From NCBI RefSeq assembly GCF_000226115.1, contig NC_016461.1:1612001-1676000 (forward strand): a stretch of DNA of 64,000 nucleotides. The letters run 5' to 3'. Within the stretch, counting starts at the first letter, position 1. Each line of letters starts with the position of its first letter. The position numbers were made by a program, and so were the translations under genes. Below, one piece after another: positions 47,878-58,797 of the stretch. Origin of the DNA: Thermothielavioides terrestris NRRL 8126. Taxonomy: Eukaryota; Ascomycota; Sordariomycetes; Sordariales; Chaetomiaceae. A model generated the notes under the pieces. The model had not been told where the DNA came from and searched no databases. It saw only the letters and a list, made by a program, of their open reading frames with translations.

Positions 47878-50141
47878 TTTTTTTTATGGGCGGGTATGGG
47901 GAGGCCGAAGACAAGAAATCTGGACAAAAAAGATTGGGGCGAAGCTTTCCAGGCGTACCGGAGGGAAGGCGGGGTAGCGGGGGGAAGGTCGCGTCTTATA
48001 CACGTGTTCCTCCTGTCCTCTTACAAGGCGAGTTCGTTCCAGGTTTCCAGGTTCCGCATGGCCGGCGGGCACACAGGGCTGCTTCCGGATACATCCCCTT
48101 AGCCGCCGGCCACTAATGTGGGCGCTGCCCCTGGGTAAGTCGTTTTGTTGCCGGAGACCCACCACCTGGTGATACATAGAAATGCGCGGCGACGAGTGAT
48201 GGGCAGGGAAGCGAGCCCATTTCCACCAAGGAGAGGGCCTCGACCCCGACGGAACGAAAGTACATGGGATTTGATAGGCGGCGACTATCTCTTCAAGTCA
48301 GCTGCCCTAGTTCCCGCAGCCCACAGCGAGGCTCATGGCCCGGCAACTGCTGGGGCAATTTCGCCGATGGTGTCGTGCGCCAGTTCTGTCCCCGCGCGGG
48401 GACTCCGCCGACTCGGCCGCGGCAAGCCCGAGCCCCGGGCAAACAGTCCCCCACATCGCTATGCGCGCCAATCACCGCCGCCTTGGGTCCCCTTGGGTTC
48501 GGAGCGCACTGGGAGGAGTGGAGGTCATGGATGGTTGCTCTCCATCATAATCCTTGGATGTATCTTATGCTTTGCCCACGTTTTGTTCTCCCTGAAATCA
48601 ATATTGCACCAAACCGAGGAAATATCTCTGGACAGGTCCACAACGCCCTCTTCTCGCCGGGGAGTAGCGATAACTCGCCATCAGCCCCTAGGGTTTCGAG
48701 ACTTCTTTCTGTTTGGCGTTCTCGAGCCTTTATCTGCGTCCTCGAGCCTTTAATCTACCCCGTGACTTGACCCGACTGCTCTGAGGAACATGGACGACAG
48801 ATATCCCGCGGTGCCCGGGCGAGGTCCACGACAACGGCCTGGGATGAGCCCAACACGGCCACCCACAGCGATCCTGGGCTAACACTGCCAGCACTTAGCC
48901 GCTCTAATCCCACAGTCCCATCTCCCTCCCGCTACCGCCACCGCGGCTCGGCGGGCAGCGAATAGTCAACCATCACGCCGCCCGTGCATGGACAGAAGAT
49001 CGGAACCGCGCTTCAGCTGCCAGGGGTTCTGTAGCCGCGCCATGAGACAATGGCGGCATCGCTTGCGGCGAGGAGGTGGGGTGCACTTATGCGTCTCGCG
49101 CAAGGGCCGGGCAGGTAGTCGCTGCGGCTACATGCACGTGGGCATGGCGCCGGTAGTTGGGGATGATGGGAGTCACACATCTTCTCCCTGGTCGCTTTCT
49201 CCACTGCCACAGCGAACGAGCGTCCGAAAGAGTGAAGCCTGGACGTGGCGCGGGCTCGGTCTCTCGTTGTTGGGCCCGAGCTCGAGTCGTTGACCAAGCT
49301 TTCAGCCTAGCTGAAGACCGGCTGCTTGACAACCCTGGTTTCGCCGGCGAGATTGCTGACGCTCAGGCGCGATGAAGCGATGCATCATACCAAACCGGGC
49401 AACATCATTCACCGGCGTGGGACAGGACGGCGTATCGGGGAGGCAAAGTTCCACATCGGAAGCTATGTAGCGCTGAGAAACTCCCTTGTGTTTCCTGTCC
49501 TACAGGCGCCGCTCCAAGCTCAGTCACCCGGGGAACCACTCATTACCTTAACTGCACACCGCATGGTTCACTCGGAGAAGGCGGGGTTGGGAAAACAGGA
49601 AAGCGAAGAGTACAGGAACGACAAACTGAGAACAGAGGAAAAGGGAAACGGACAAAACAGAATCTCAAAGCGCCAGCCATGAAATCTTGGCGCCAGCTAC
49701 GTGGGGACTGCCTCCTCTCTCAGTGATATCCTCAACTTATCCCAATCGAGTTGACTCTTCAAGGTAACGGCTTGCTAACTAACCCTTTGGAGGTCCAGGG
49801 TTAAGCTGACTGTCCCTGTTGAGGCAGTGCATCCCATAGTGTAAGGTAATTATCGTCCGGAGTACTGCGCACGGATCATTCCGTTTTTCTGCCCTCCAGT
49901 CAGCCACTGGCGATGACGTTGTCAACTTCGGACCCTGGTCGCTGGGAAACTGCTTCCCAGCCTGTTGTTTCCACACCACCACGTCACACCTTATTGTCTG
50001 CCTGCACAGCACCTTTCAGCTACCTGTACACTACTCGCTCTTCCGGGCGGCAAGTGTCCTTCTCGATTTAACCATCTGGAACACAACGGCAACATCACGC
50101 AAAATCAAACCACTAGAAGCGGGCTACCACAATCGCCCAAG
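47878..50141. other. Divergent region between LAD and the BAP31-like gene
   Basis: These 2.3 kb hold the LAD promoter on the left and the BAP31-like promoter on the right. A GCGGGG word (CreA-type SYGGRG) occurs near 47977. Open frames here, including a 202-codon plus-strand frame at 48145-48753 with one hydrophobic stretch, are not supported as genes. Confidence 0.45.
48099..48104 (-). promoter_or_regulatory. Possible XlnR/XLR-1-type GGCTAA site
   Basis: The hexamer GGCTAA reads in the direction of the LAD gene 222 bp upstream of its start. Pentose regulators of the XlnR/Xyr1 type bind GGCTAA-like sites. A single hexamer can occur by chance. Confidence 0.25.
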
Positions 50142-51051
50142 ATGACGCTCTACTACACCTTGGTACGGCGTCCCTCCGCCTGCTCTTCGAAGCGAGCTGC
50201 GACCCAACTGTCGGCCACGGTGAGCTCGAAATCAAGCTGACCACTTTCCTAGGTCTTTATGCTACTCGTAGCAGAAATGACCCTTTTCATGCTCCTCATC
50301 CTGCCGTTGCCCTTTGCGATGCGCAGGAAGGTGTTCACGTATGTCTCTCTCCCTCGCACTGCCGCCGGTTTCCCCAACCGTTCACAGCTAACGCGCCCAC
50401 TCCTTTCCCGCAGATTTATCTCGGAGAATCCCATCGTGGCGAAGGTGCAATACTGGCTCAAGATTACCTTCATCTTCATCTTGATTCTATTCATCGACAG
50501 CGTCAACCGTGTCTACCGGGTTCAGATCGAGCTGGCAGCTGCCACTGAAAACACCGGCACCGCAGCGTACGTTTCCCCGTCTCGAACCGATTACACTGCA
50601 TCCGGTGGAGAGCCATATGCAAAACAATCATTTGAAGAAGACAGAGCGGGGATGCTAACGGGTGCCAAGCAGGTCCGCCATCCATGGCCACGAGCGCCTC
50701 GAGGTGCAGGCGCGCAAGTTCTACTCGCAGCGCAACATGTACCTGTGCGGCTTCACGCTGTTCCTGTCGCTGATCCTCAACCGCACCTACATCCTGATCC
50801 TCGAGGTGCTGCGGCTGGAGGAGAAGCTGAAGCAGTACGAGGGCACGGACAAGAACACGAAGCAGGCCGAGAAGCTGGCCGCCGCCGGCGACGCGGGCGA
50901 GATCGCGCGCCTCAAGCGCGAGCTGGAGCTGCGCGACCAGGACATCGCCACGCTCAAGAAGCAGGCCGCCGGCCTGCATAGGGAGTACGACGCCCTGGCC
51001 GAGAAGTACGCCCGCACCCAGGACGACGGGTCCTCGAAGAAGGACAAATAG
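50142..51051 (+). CDS. BAP31/Yet3-like ER transmembrane protein
   Basis: Four exons, 50142-50162, 50253-50338, 50414-50566 and 50673-51051, with introns of 90, 75 and 106 bp, give 212 aa. The first exon encodes only MTLYYTL; the match to the family N-terminus makes it convincing. Three hydrophobic segments (about residues 8-28, the ITFIFILILFI region, and CGFTLFLSLILNRTYILIL) are followed by a charged coiled coil with RLKRELELRDQDIATLKKQ. The protein ends KKDK, a C-terminal KKxx dilysine signal for retrieval to the ER, as in mammalian BAP31 (KKEE). The family acts in ER export and quality control of membrane proteins; yeast has three paralogues (Yet1-3), of which Yet3 is the likely closest. 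Confidence 0.94.
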
Positions 51052-51626
51052 GAGGCTGGCCTTTGGGACGGACTCGAGACGCTGGGTGTTGCTTCCTCGA
51101 TGGAGGAGAGGGAAAAGGAAGACGGGGGTACGCCAAGGCAGCGGGCGACGCCCTCGGTTGACATCTGGTCTCCCTGAACCAATGGCTCCGAGGAAAGCGT
51201 GGGCCGGCTTAGACGTTGTCTCCGGTTAGCTGTTCATGGTGGCAATGCAGGATATCTGGGGCGGAAGGTGGTGCAAACAGAGAAGTCAAGTCATTATCCC
51301 GTTACCATGGGGACTGAGCCGAATGTCTGGCGTGTGTTTGCACAGCCAATTAGTTTGGCTTGCTTATGGAGGCTCTAGGTTGTCGTATTTATCTGTAATT
51401 CTATTTGCGCCAAATCAGTGTCTGGACTGGTCCCAGCAAGTGTTTGCACACGGTATCGCTAGTCTATGTCTTCCGACCTGCCGACCCCTATCAAGGACGA
51501 TTTTCGAAGCCCTGTGTATTCATCCATCCATCCACGAACGCAGATATTGAGGAAAAGAAAATAAAAGAAACGCTCCGACCCCCCTATTCCCAACCAAGTA
51601 GTCACTCATACAGACAAGAAAAACTC
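51052..51626. other. Convergent intergenic region
   Basis: This 575 bp should hold the 3' UTRs of the two converging genes. I see nothing else in it. Confidence 0.5.
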
Positions 51627-53253
51627 TCACAACCAATCGTACAAATCCGGAAACAAGATCCCGTTCGCCATCGCCAACACCTCCCTCTCCTCGTCTGTGT
51701 CCGCCTCCTCCTCGTCCCACGGCAGCAGGCCCATGGCGCGCAGCCCGTCGTCGCCGCCCGCGTCGTTGACGTCCTGCACGCCCGGCCGGCCCTCGTGCTC
51801 GCTCTCCCCGCGGCCGCCGCCGAAGTCGGGGCCGGGCTGGCCCAGCAGGAAGGCCTTGCGCTGTCGCGCCAGGTAGAGCGCGTTCGTCTGCGTCAGCGGG
51901 CACGCGGGAAGGTACATGTACGAGAACCCGCCGGCGGCGGCGTCCATGCTGGTGTCGCCCGTGGTGGGGGTCGTGGTGGTAGTGGTGGTGGTGGCGTTGC
52001 CCGCGTCGAGGGTCGGGGAGGTGGAGTGGACCAGGTCCGGGTGCCAGACCAGGTAGTCGCCTGGTTCGAGCTGCGGGACGGGCACCAGGCTACGCTGGAG
52101 CTCGAGATGCGGGTGGAGGGCGGGGTTGAGCTCTTGTGCGTAGCTCGGGACGGCGCCGTGGAGGATGCTGTTCTGGGGCCGGGTCAAGACCCATTCTTCG
52201 TTGTGGGCGGTGGTGGTGCGGTCCAAACAAGGGGATGCCGTGGGTGTTGTTGTTGAGGTAGGAGACGAGGATGGGGAAAAGAACGGCCGGAGGAGGAAGT
52301 AGGCAGTGGCGTGGCGCGGGAGAGGACAGACCCGGACGGAGCCCGGGCCGGGGGGAATCGTGCTGAGCGCCAGCCAGCCTTGGAACATGCGGAAAATAGA
52401 ACAGGCGCCGGCCTTGCGGTAGAGGTCACTTGTCACGGCGAGGCGGGTGCTGCTCTGCGGCGAGCGGTCAGCGCAGGTAAGAGAGCCGAAACTTGATTTG
52501 AGAGATGCCTACCTCCCACGGATCGTAGTCTTCCCACCGACCTTCGAATATCTCCTTGTACGTGCCAGCCCGACCGTACCCGTCAGGCTCCCACCGCTCG
52601 ACACTCCCACCGTCAACATGTGCGTAAGGGGTACCTCCCCCCTCGGTTCCTCTACGCGTTGTCATGCGATCCGCATACGTGACTGGGAAATTGGTGGTGA
52701 CCCGGGCGTTCGGATGTTTCGACTTCCATATGCTCATCACAAACTTCTGTGCTGCAAGCAGGTTTGGATGAGCTCGGGCCTTGACCTGAGAAGCGCTCCA
52801 ATACACGTCCAACGGTCTCGAGTGCCTCGGGGAGGCCGGCCTCATTTGTGCATTTTGCGTGATGTATTGTTCTGTCTCTTGGCCCCAAGCAAGTGCGGTC
52901 TCCCTTGGGACCACGCTTCGAATGATGCCCACCCCTCTCTTTCGAAGATCTTGCAGAAACCTCTCCGCTTGCTGGGGATTCGCTGAGTCTAGGAAGTTGA
53001 TGGCGGGTATGGCTCGGGATCCCAACGACGACACCGAATCGATCTCGAGAGGGAGATCTCGCAGGAGCCGTTGCCAAGAGGAGTTGAGTGCCGTTTCGTT
53101 TCCGGATGTGAGACTCTCCTTGAGAGCAGTGAACCTCGGTGTGAGCTGAATCGGTCCAGGGCCGGCAAACGATTGCATCTCACCCCTTTTTGTTCGGGAC
53201 ATGCGGTCCAAAACACACGGCGAGATCGGAAGAGGCCCTGCAGAGATGGCCAT
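51627..53253 (-). CDS. DUF1479 protein (putative 2OG-Fe(II) oxygenase fold)
   Basis: Two exons, 53253-52513 and 52454-51627, with a 58-bp intron in phase 0, give 522 aa. DUF1479 (YbiU-like) proteins have a cupin-type fold of the 2-oxoglutarate/Fe(II) oxygenase superfamily; substrates are unknown. Visible motifs are LRKRGVGIIRSVVP near the N-terminus, AHVDGGSVERW with the H-x-D pair at His212 and Asp214, and GDYLVWHPDLVHS with the distal histidine at His390. A poly-Thr stretch coded at 51961-51996 and a Gly/Asp/Glu-rich tail are unusual additions. The start is uncertain: in-frame ATGs lie at 53253, 53202 and 53178, and the frame stays open upstream to 53403 through a hydrophobic stretch with no ATG. 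Confidence 0.88.
51961..51996. repeat. GTG/GGT repeat coding poly-threonine
   Basis: A GTGGTG-rich run encodes a threonine tract in the DUF1479 protein, just after the distal-histidine motif, where it probably lengthens a surface loop. Confidence 0.75.
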
Positions 53254-53891
53254 ACCGAGGAGCAACAGAAAACAACATAGCAGAAATTGGAAGTGCTGTA
53301 AACAAAGAATATGTAGGCGCCGCCAGACGTTTCCTTCTGCGATGGGACTGAGGAGCCAAGAGACAGATGAGGGAGCGCAGAAGGAAGCTTGCAAGGAACA
53401 CACGAAATATACCCACCGGCCAATCTCTCACGGCAATAGTGAAAAGGCCAACACACCGTGTTAGATAAACGCTGTGTGGATGCTGGATATGGAAGCCATG
53501 CGGCTGCCATGCCCGGTGTAAGTGCGTCTAAGCGGTCTGGTCCCTGTCGATAGTGACAGGGGTTGCGCTGTCCGCAGCCGCGGGCCGTCAGGCCGGCCGA
53601 GGAGTCCCACGGAGAATAACTGCGACAGTCGCCAATAGGGGAATTTTGTTCCCTCGCTGCGCTACGCATGTGTCCTGCAGTAGTGACGGCACAGGAGCAG
53701 TCCAGAAACGGCTCAGGTATCCCACAAACGTTTCGCGTGCGAGTGTCCTTGCAGGGCTGACCGAGAAGAGGTCGTCGCCAGCGTTGATGGCCATGCGCAG
53801 ATCATGGACGTTTTTCATGGCTCTTCCGAAGGCCCACAATGTACGGAGCACCAGCTGCTGGCTTTCCCTGGTTCAACAGTCCCCTGTATAA
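53254..53891. other. DUF1479 promoter and 3' flank of the HhH gene
   Basis: This 638 bp separates two minus-strand genes in tandem. It holds the 3' UTR of the upstream one and the promoter and leader of the DUF1479 gene. An in-frame hydrophobic extension of the latter is coded at 53254-53403. Confidence 0.5.
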
Positions 53892-54924
53892 CTAACGGGA
53901 TGCTTGTTTTCCCCGTTTTGAGCGTCGAGGAGCGTCGACAGGCGTTTCAACAGCGGAATCATCACCCGAAGCCTTCCTCTTTCCCCCCGGCTGCGTCTTA
54001 ACCTTACCCGTGGCCACGGCCGGCGATCCGGTTGGCGGCTTGGCCGCGGTTGTCGACATGTGCTCAGCCGGTTCCCTCATCAAGACATAGGCAACCCGCT
54101 CGACGTCGACCGCGTGCACACCAAGCCGCTTGGCCAGTGCTTGAGCACGCTCACTCAACTCTGCGTACTCCTTCTGGCTGTACTTGATAGGCGATTTTGA
54201 CCCCTGGCAGCAGAGCCAGTAGAAGGCCTCATCGGAAAAGAATATGATGCGTTCGGGATCATGGACTGCGAGCAGCAAAGATGCGGTGGCCGGGCCGATG
54301 CCTTTCAGCTGGGTTAGAATATCGAGCGCGCCGGCTGAGTCAGACTTTTCCCGGTAATGCTTCACGGCCTTGTGGATAATTTCCTGGACCGAACGGGCAT
54401 CATTGGACGATACGAGTTTCATCAACGTGGGCCTGAACTTTCCATGCCGCCTGTGTAGAAGCAAAATCCGTCAGCGGCGCTTGTCGTATTGAGACTGCGA
54501 TAAGCGCAGGCGCCCATTGTTTCCGCGGCGCGTCTCCGATCCGCCCGCCAAGAACTTCCCAGTTGAGACGTGGGTGTGACGTCGCAGGCAGGGCGAGGAA
54601 GCAGGGACGTACAACTTCCACTCGACAAGGGCTTTGACATCGTCGAGACCCATGGACACGTCCGGGTTCCCGGGACCGAACCTGGCCGGAGCCGTTTCAT
54701 ACCGATATTTATCCAGGCTGGCCAGCGTCTTCTGGCCAGGCTTGGCTGTGGTGGTGGAGCATCAGAAAGCCGGCGCTCGTGTCAGGTTGAATTGAGCCCA
54801 TCTGGAGCTGCATACCTCCTTTGGACTCGGATATCGCCGCGAGGCAGGCTGGATATCTCCTGAGCAGATCTTGAAACTCGCTGTCGGAGATGCTATCCGG
54901 CGACGGGGTGGCAGTGCTAGCCAT
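53892..54924 (-). CDS. Uncharacterised protein with helix-hairpin-helix motif, 266 aa
   Basis: Three exons, 54924-54816, 54745-54613 and 54450-53892, with introns of 70 and 162 bp, give 266 aa. After an acidic N-terminus come KPGQKTLASLDKYRYE, then DDVKALVEWKLRHGKFRPTL, then LTQLKGIGPATASLLLA (residues 126-142). The last is a helix-hairpin-helix G-x-G-x-A signature as found in HhH-GPD DNA glycosylases and endonuclease III relatives. FFSDEAFYWLC follows. I see no catalytic Lys/Asp pair or iron-sulphur cysteines, so a glycosylase reaction is not supported. The C-terminus is basic (GGKRKASG, RRSKRGKQ) and looks like a nuclear localisation signal. A DNA-binding nuclear role is inference. It is divergent from the small zinc-finger gene. 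Confidence 0.85.
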
Positions 54925-55796
54925 TGCGGCTCGTTGTGATGCCGGGCCGGGGTAACACCGCAGGAGTCGGCAGCGCGGGACCAACGGCTGCCACGGTGGA
55001 ATTGTCGGGATCCACAGATGCACCGGGGGTTTCAATGCAATCAATGGATGTGAGATCCGGAAAGGCCGTGCCGCAGAAACGTTGCCTTATCTGCCCCGGT
55101 GGTGCTGGGCTGGGTCAGGTCGCAAGCTGTGTGCTCCTTTTGGAAGAGAAGCATGAGCGAGAGTGAAGAGTTTGACGCAAGCGCGGCCCTGCACTCGCTA
55201 TTGATCGGTTGTTCACCGCGTCTGTGTGTCTGCGAAGCGAAAACCTTCAGCGGGTAATACACTAACTCAGGTAATAGCGCCGAATCCCATAACGTTAACT
55301 ACACGAAGCACGAAGCACCTAACCCATCTAACGGGCCAACGGCTCAGCGGAAGCGAGATCGCATGCGGCAATGCGGGCCTTTGAAGTAGCCGCCGATCGC
55401 CAGAGGAACCCATGCACAGTGCCAATGAGTTGTGCTGGCAGTTGCTGTGTTACCTGCCAACTCTGTTCGGCGGATGCTGAGGGTCTTCTTCCGTGTGTTG
55501 CCGACGCTCTTTTGATCCCTGCTGGCAAGCTGAATGGTCGACCCCGTTGCGGCCCGTGCACGCTCCGTTTGCGCCTGCCGCATCCCCCCACCATTGGGCC
55601 ACCTATCGCCCAGGGACCCGCTAGAGCCGCTTTCTCGACAGGAACAACTCCCGAGCGCCACTTTTAGCCGCTGGCAGAGAAAAAAAGACAGAAAGACAAG
55701 AGAAAGGCCCACCGCAGACGAGGACGGTTTGAACCGGTTGCACTTCCCGCAGTCGCAAAGGACACGGAAACGAGATAGAAGGAATCTCATTCCACC
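54925..55796. promoter_or_regulatory. Divergent promoter region
   Basis: The 872 bp between the HhH gene and the 4F5-type gene must hold both promoters. TAACGTTA occurs near 55291. No named site is supported. Confidence 0.5.
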
Positions 55797-56328
55797 ATGG
55801 GCGGTGGTAACGTATGGTTCCCCCTGTCTCCGCCGACCGCCCGACTCTCCAGCAGCCGAAATGTCCCAACCCCGCCGATCTGAGGAGCACATATTACATA
55901 CATACCAAGGATGGACCACACAGTGCTGACGACTCACCGTCTGCCAGGGAGCCAAGGCCGCGCAGAAGCGCGCCCGCAACAACCAGAAGATCGCGACGAA
56001 GCCGGGCTCGCAGTTGAAGTCGGTATGCCTCCCATTCTTAACCTGACCTCGACATGCCGAAACGGCGGGCCCTGACTGGAAATGTGCACACAGAATGCCG
56101 CTGCCATGAACATCATCTGCGCGCAGTGCAAGCAATCTTTCCTGTCGACATCTCGCGAGCCCCAGTAAGAGACTCTCTCTTCCCCTCACCGCCCCCTCCC
56201 CCCGAACTCCAGGCAAGCATTTGACTAACAATCTTCTCCCCCCGGCTAGGCTCACCTTGCACGCCGTCAACAAGCACAACGCAACTCTGCCACAGTGCTT
56301 CCCCGACTTCAAGCCTCCTGCCAAATGA
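55797..56328 (+). CDS. Small zinc-finger protein of the 4F5/ZNF706 type
   Basis: Four exons, 55797-55811, 55948-56022, 56094-56164 and 56250-56328, with introns of 136, 71 and 85 bp, give only 79 aa. The N-terminus MGGGNGAKAAQKRARNNQK is the conserved basic 4F5 segment, and a single C2H2-like zinc finger follows (C-A-Q-C, then H-x4-H in LHAVNKH). The last exon ends TLPQCFPDFKPPAK, typical of the eukaryotic ZNF706/At2g23090 group. The proteins are small, basic and probably nucleic-acid or ribosome associated; the exact role is not settled. The first exon is 15 bp and is supported by the family N-terminus. Confidence 0.93.
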
Positions 56329-56625
56329 ACCAGCATTTTACGACTAGCCACGAGCTTTACGAGGAAGGGGCGGGACAAACGAGGAGTACCTTAGGCGTTC
56401 ACATTTTGATTTCCCAATTATCTTGAGTTTCCCAATTTCTTTCGTGCCTCGGGCATGCGCCAGACCAGCGACGGAGTTTGAGGTTTTGGATAGGCGAGCG
56501 ACCGAGAGTATGGCCAACATGTTGCTGTTCAACTCCCAATCGGAATGGATGCTTGCTTTCTTGCTTGGTTGGGCTGCTTGCCTTGATGCTGAAACGGAGA
56601 GATTGGCATCCGAATCACTCTTCCC
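56329..56625. other. Convergent intergenic region
   Basis: Short 3' flank shared by the 4F5-type gene and the oxygenase gene. Nothing else seen. Confidence 0.5.
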
Positions 56626-58064
56626 CTAGTGCGCCTCCACCTCCTTCGAGCTCACGGAAGGCCGCACATCACCACCGCCCGCCCCTGTCCCCGCGCTGCC
56701 CTGCTCCTTTTCCTTTTCCTTTTCCTTCTTCCGCTCCCTCGCCGCCAGCCTCGCCTGCTCCTCCCTCAAGCTGGCCAAGATATCCGGATACCACCGCTCG
56801 CCCACATCCGGATGGCTCTTAACGCGGTTCCGCAGCGTGGCCTCGCCGAGCGTCCTCGCCGCGCCGCCCGTCCGGAAGGTGAACTCGACGTCGTCCAGCC
56901 GCCGCCCGCCGTTGCGCGCCAGCACGCGCCGCCGCTCCTCGCGCACGTGCTCCGGCACGCGGCCCACGCCGACCGCCTCGAGCTCGTCGAAGGCCGCGTC
57001 GCCGCTGACGCCCTGGAAGAAGGGGATCGAGTAGCGCGCGCCCGCGCCCGCCGGCGGCGACAGCACGCGGTGCGTCGTGCTCACGCACACGCCCCCCGTC
57101 AGCGCCTCGAGCCCCTGCCCGATGGCGACCACCAGCGTGCCGGGCACCGGCGGGCAGTCGACCCAGTCGCCATGCATGTTTTGCACCTGCAGGCCGCGGT
57201 GCGGGGAGGCTTGGAGGAGGTAGGATGTGAGCACTGTTTTTTTGGTGGCGTCTGGGTTAGGTCATATTCTGTTGAAGGGGAAGTCGAAAAACCGGGGAGC
57301 GAGGCGGCTGAAGGAAAGAGAGGAAGAAGTTGGAGGAAGGGAAGTTAAGGGAGGATGAGGGGAACGCACTGCTATCCTTGTGAGGGCCGACACCCTGGTT
57401 CCCCTCTTTGCCCTCGGCTCCTAGCTCGCCCACGTCTGGGTACTTGACGATCTTGAGCTTGTGCTGCTGGTCGGCATCAAAGTACTTGTTGAAGGCGTCG
57501 CTCGGCAGCTCGATGGCCTCGGCGATCAGGCTGGTGAAGTAGATGGAGATGTCGCCCATGCGCTTCATGTACTCGGTAAAGACGGGCCGGAAGTTGGGCA
57601 GGACTTCGGGAGACGGCCACTGGTTCGGCGCCCGCAGGTTGTAGTATCGGGGTGCATCCGGACCCGGCAGCGGATGCTCCGTGGAGAGGTCAATCTGCTC
57701 CCGGTGGTCGATCGCGCCGGCCGTGACTTCGGCCGAAAGACGCGAGTACCCCAGGAACGAGGGCGCATTCTTCATTTCGATCTTAAGTCTGATAAGAGAA
57801 GCATTAGCTGATGTCGATTTGCGCGCATGACATGAAAACAGTTGGTTCAGAGATTGGCCTGTACTTCTCTTCTGTGGGAATGTCAAAGAAGGCCCGCCCC
57901 TCCTCGATCACCTTGTTGAAGAGCTCATCCGAGATGCCCACGTTCTTCAGGTAGAGGAACCCGACCTCCATCAGCGCATGTCGAAGCTCCGACAGAAACT
58001 GTGGCTTGGTAGCTGGATCCCGGGCCAGGGCAAGATCCAGGATGGGGATCGAGGTGAAGGACAT
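56626..58064 (-). CDS. Isopenicillin N synthase-like 2OG-Fe(II) oxygenase
   Basis: Three exons, 58064-57865, 57788-57370 and 57233-56626, with introns of 76 and 136 bp, give 408 aa. The N-terminal DIOX_N domain starts SFTSIPILDLAL and includes VGFLYLKNVGIS and NAPSFLGYSRL. The catalytic jelly-roll has the iron triad His203 and Asp205 (GPHKDS) and His261 (STTHRVLS), with the 2-oxoglutarate-binding Arg273-x-Ser275 (RYSIPFF). Intron 2 splits the codon right after the H-x-D motif. Unlike typical relatives of about 330-350 aa it has a long C-terminal tail with a Lys/Glu run and a Gly-rich stretch. Members oxidise small molecules, but with no cluster around it the substrate cannot be inferred; antibiotic synthesis should not be assumed. 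Confidence 0.92.
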
Positions 58065-58797
58065 CACGGGCTGCCTTTGTCTCGTACTGGGACAAGTCAC
58101 TAGTCCAGGAATATGCAGTTTCAATGTCGACGTGTAGCTCGCGCGAAGGATATAACTCGGCCTGGTGGGTGTCGTCTACAGAATACAGCATGTATTGGAG
58201 ACTACGCCAAGGGGGGTATCTCAAGGAAATTCTCTCTCGGGCCTCTGAGGGGCGGAACTTGCTAAACAAGACCCAAGCTCCCCACAAACCGGCCGAGATC
58301 AGTTGATTTCTGCGCGCGTTTCAGAAATGGCGTAATTAGTCGACATCGGCGCTTGTGCCTCTTGCCCCGCAATTGACACCACACTGGGCAACCCGACACG
58401 CGGGGCAGCGGGGCCCGGAGCCGAACCTCGGCACGGCTTCCCGGCCACACCACCAAGCCGGCCCCAACCCCCGGCACACAGGGTTTTCCGACTGGGACCT
58501 CCGAATCGGCCCTCGTTCCTTTCGGCCCTCCCGGAAACGCAACGGGCCGAGCGCTGGAACAGCGGAAGATCCGCTGTCGGTCGCCAAGTAGACCGGCCAA
58601 TCCATTCGGTGCCTTCTTCTGATCCTGTAGAGTTGCGCCCGCCCTCGAGACCCACTGCCACTGGGCTATGCGATGAAGCGTGGCGCACCCGGCAGGCGGG
58701 CCAGCGTGGAGAGGCAGCTCCTGCCTGAAACACGCGAACGGTGAGGCATGAGGCCTTTGTGGGCTTCTAAGAATTTTGTGACCAAAATTGGCTGGAT
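58065..58797. other. Oxygenase promoter and UTP17 3' flank
   Basis: This 733 bp lies between two minus-strand genes in tandem. It holds the promoter and leader of the oxygenase gene and the UTP17 3' UTR. I see no other feature. Confidence 0.5.

Noticed and set aside
48145..48753. Plus-strand frame of 202 codons with one hydrophobic stretch
   Set aside because: Composition is like other chance frames here and no family is recognised; it lies in the LAD upstream region.
55344..56378. Minus-strand frame of 344 codons with many cysteines
   Set aside because: Overlaps and opposes the four-exon 4F5-type gene, whose protein is clearly recognisable; no domain is seen in the antisense frame.
40258..58064. 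Methyltransferase, DUF1479 and isopenicillin N synthase-like genes considered as a secondary-metabolite cluster
   Set aside because: They are separated by housekeeping genes and there is no PKS, NRPS, terpene synthase, transporter or pathway regulator.
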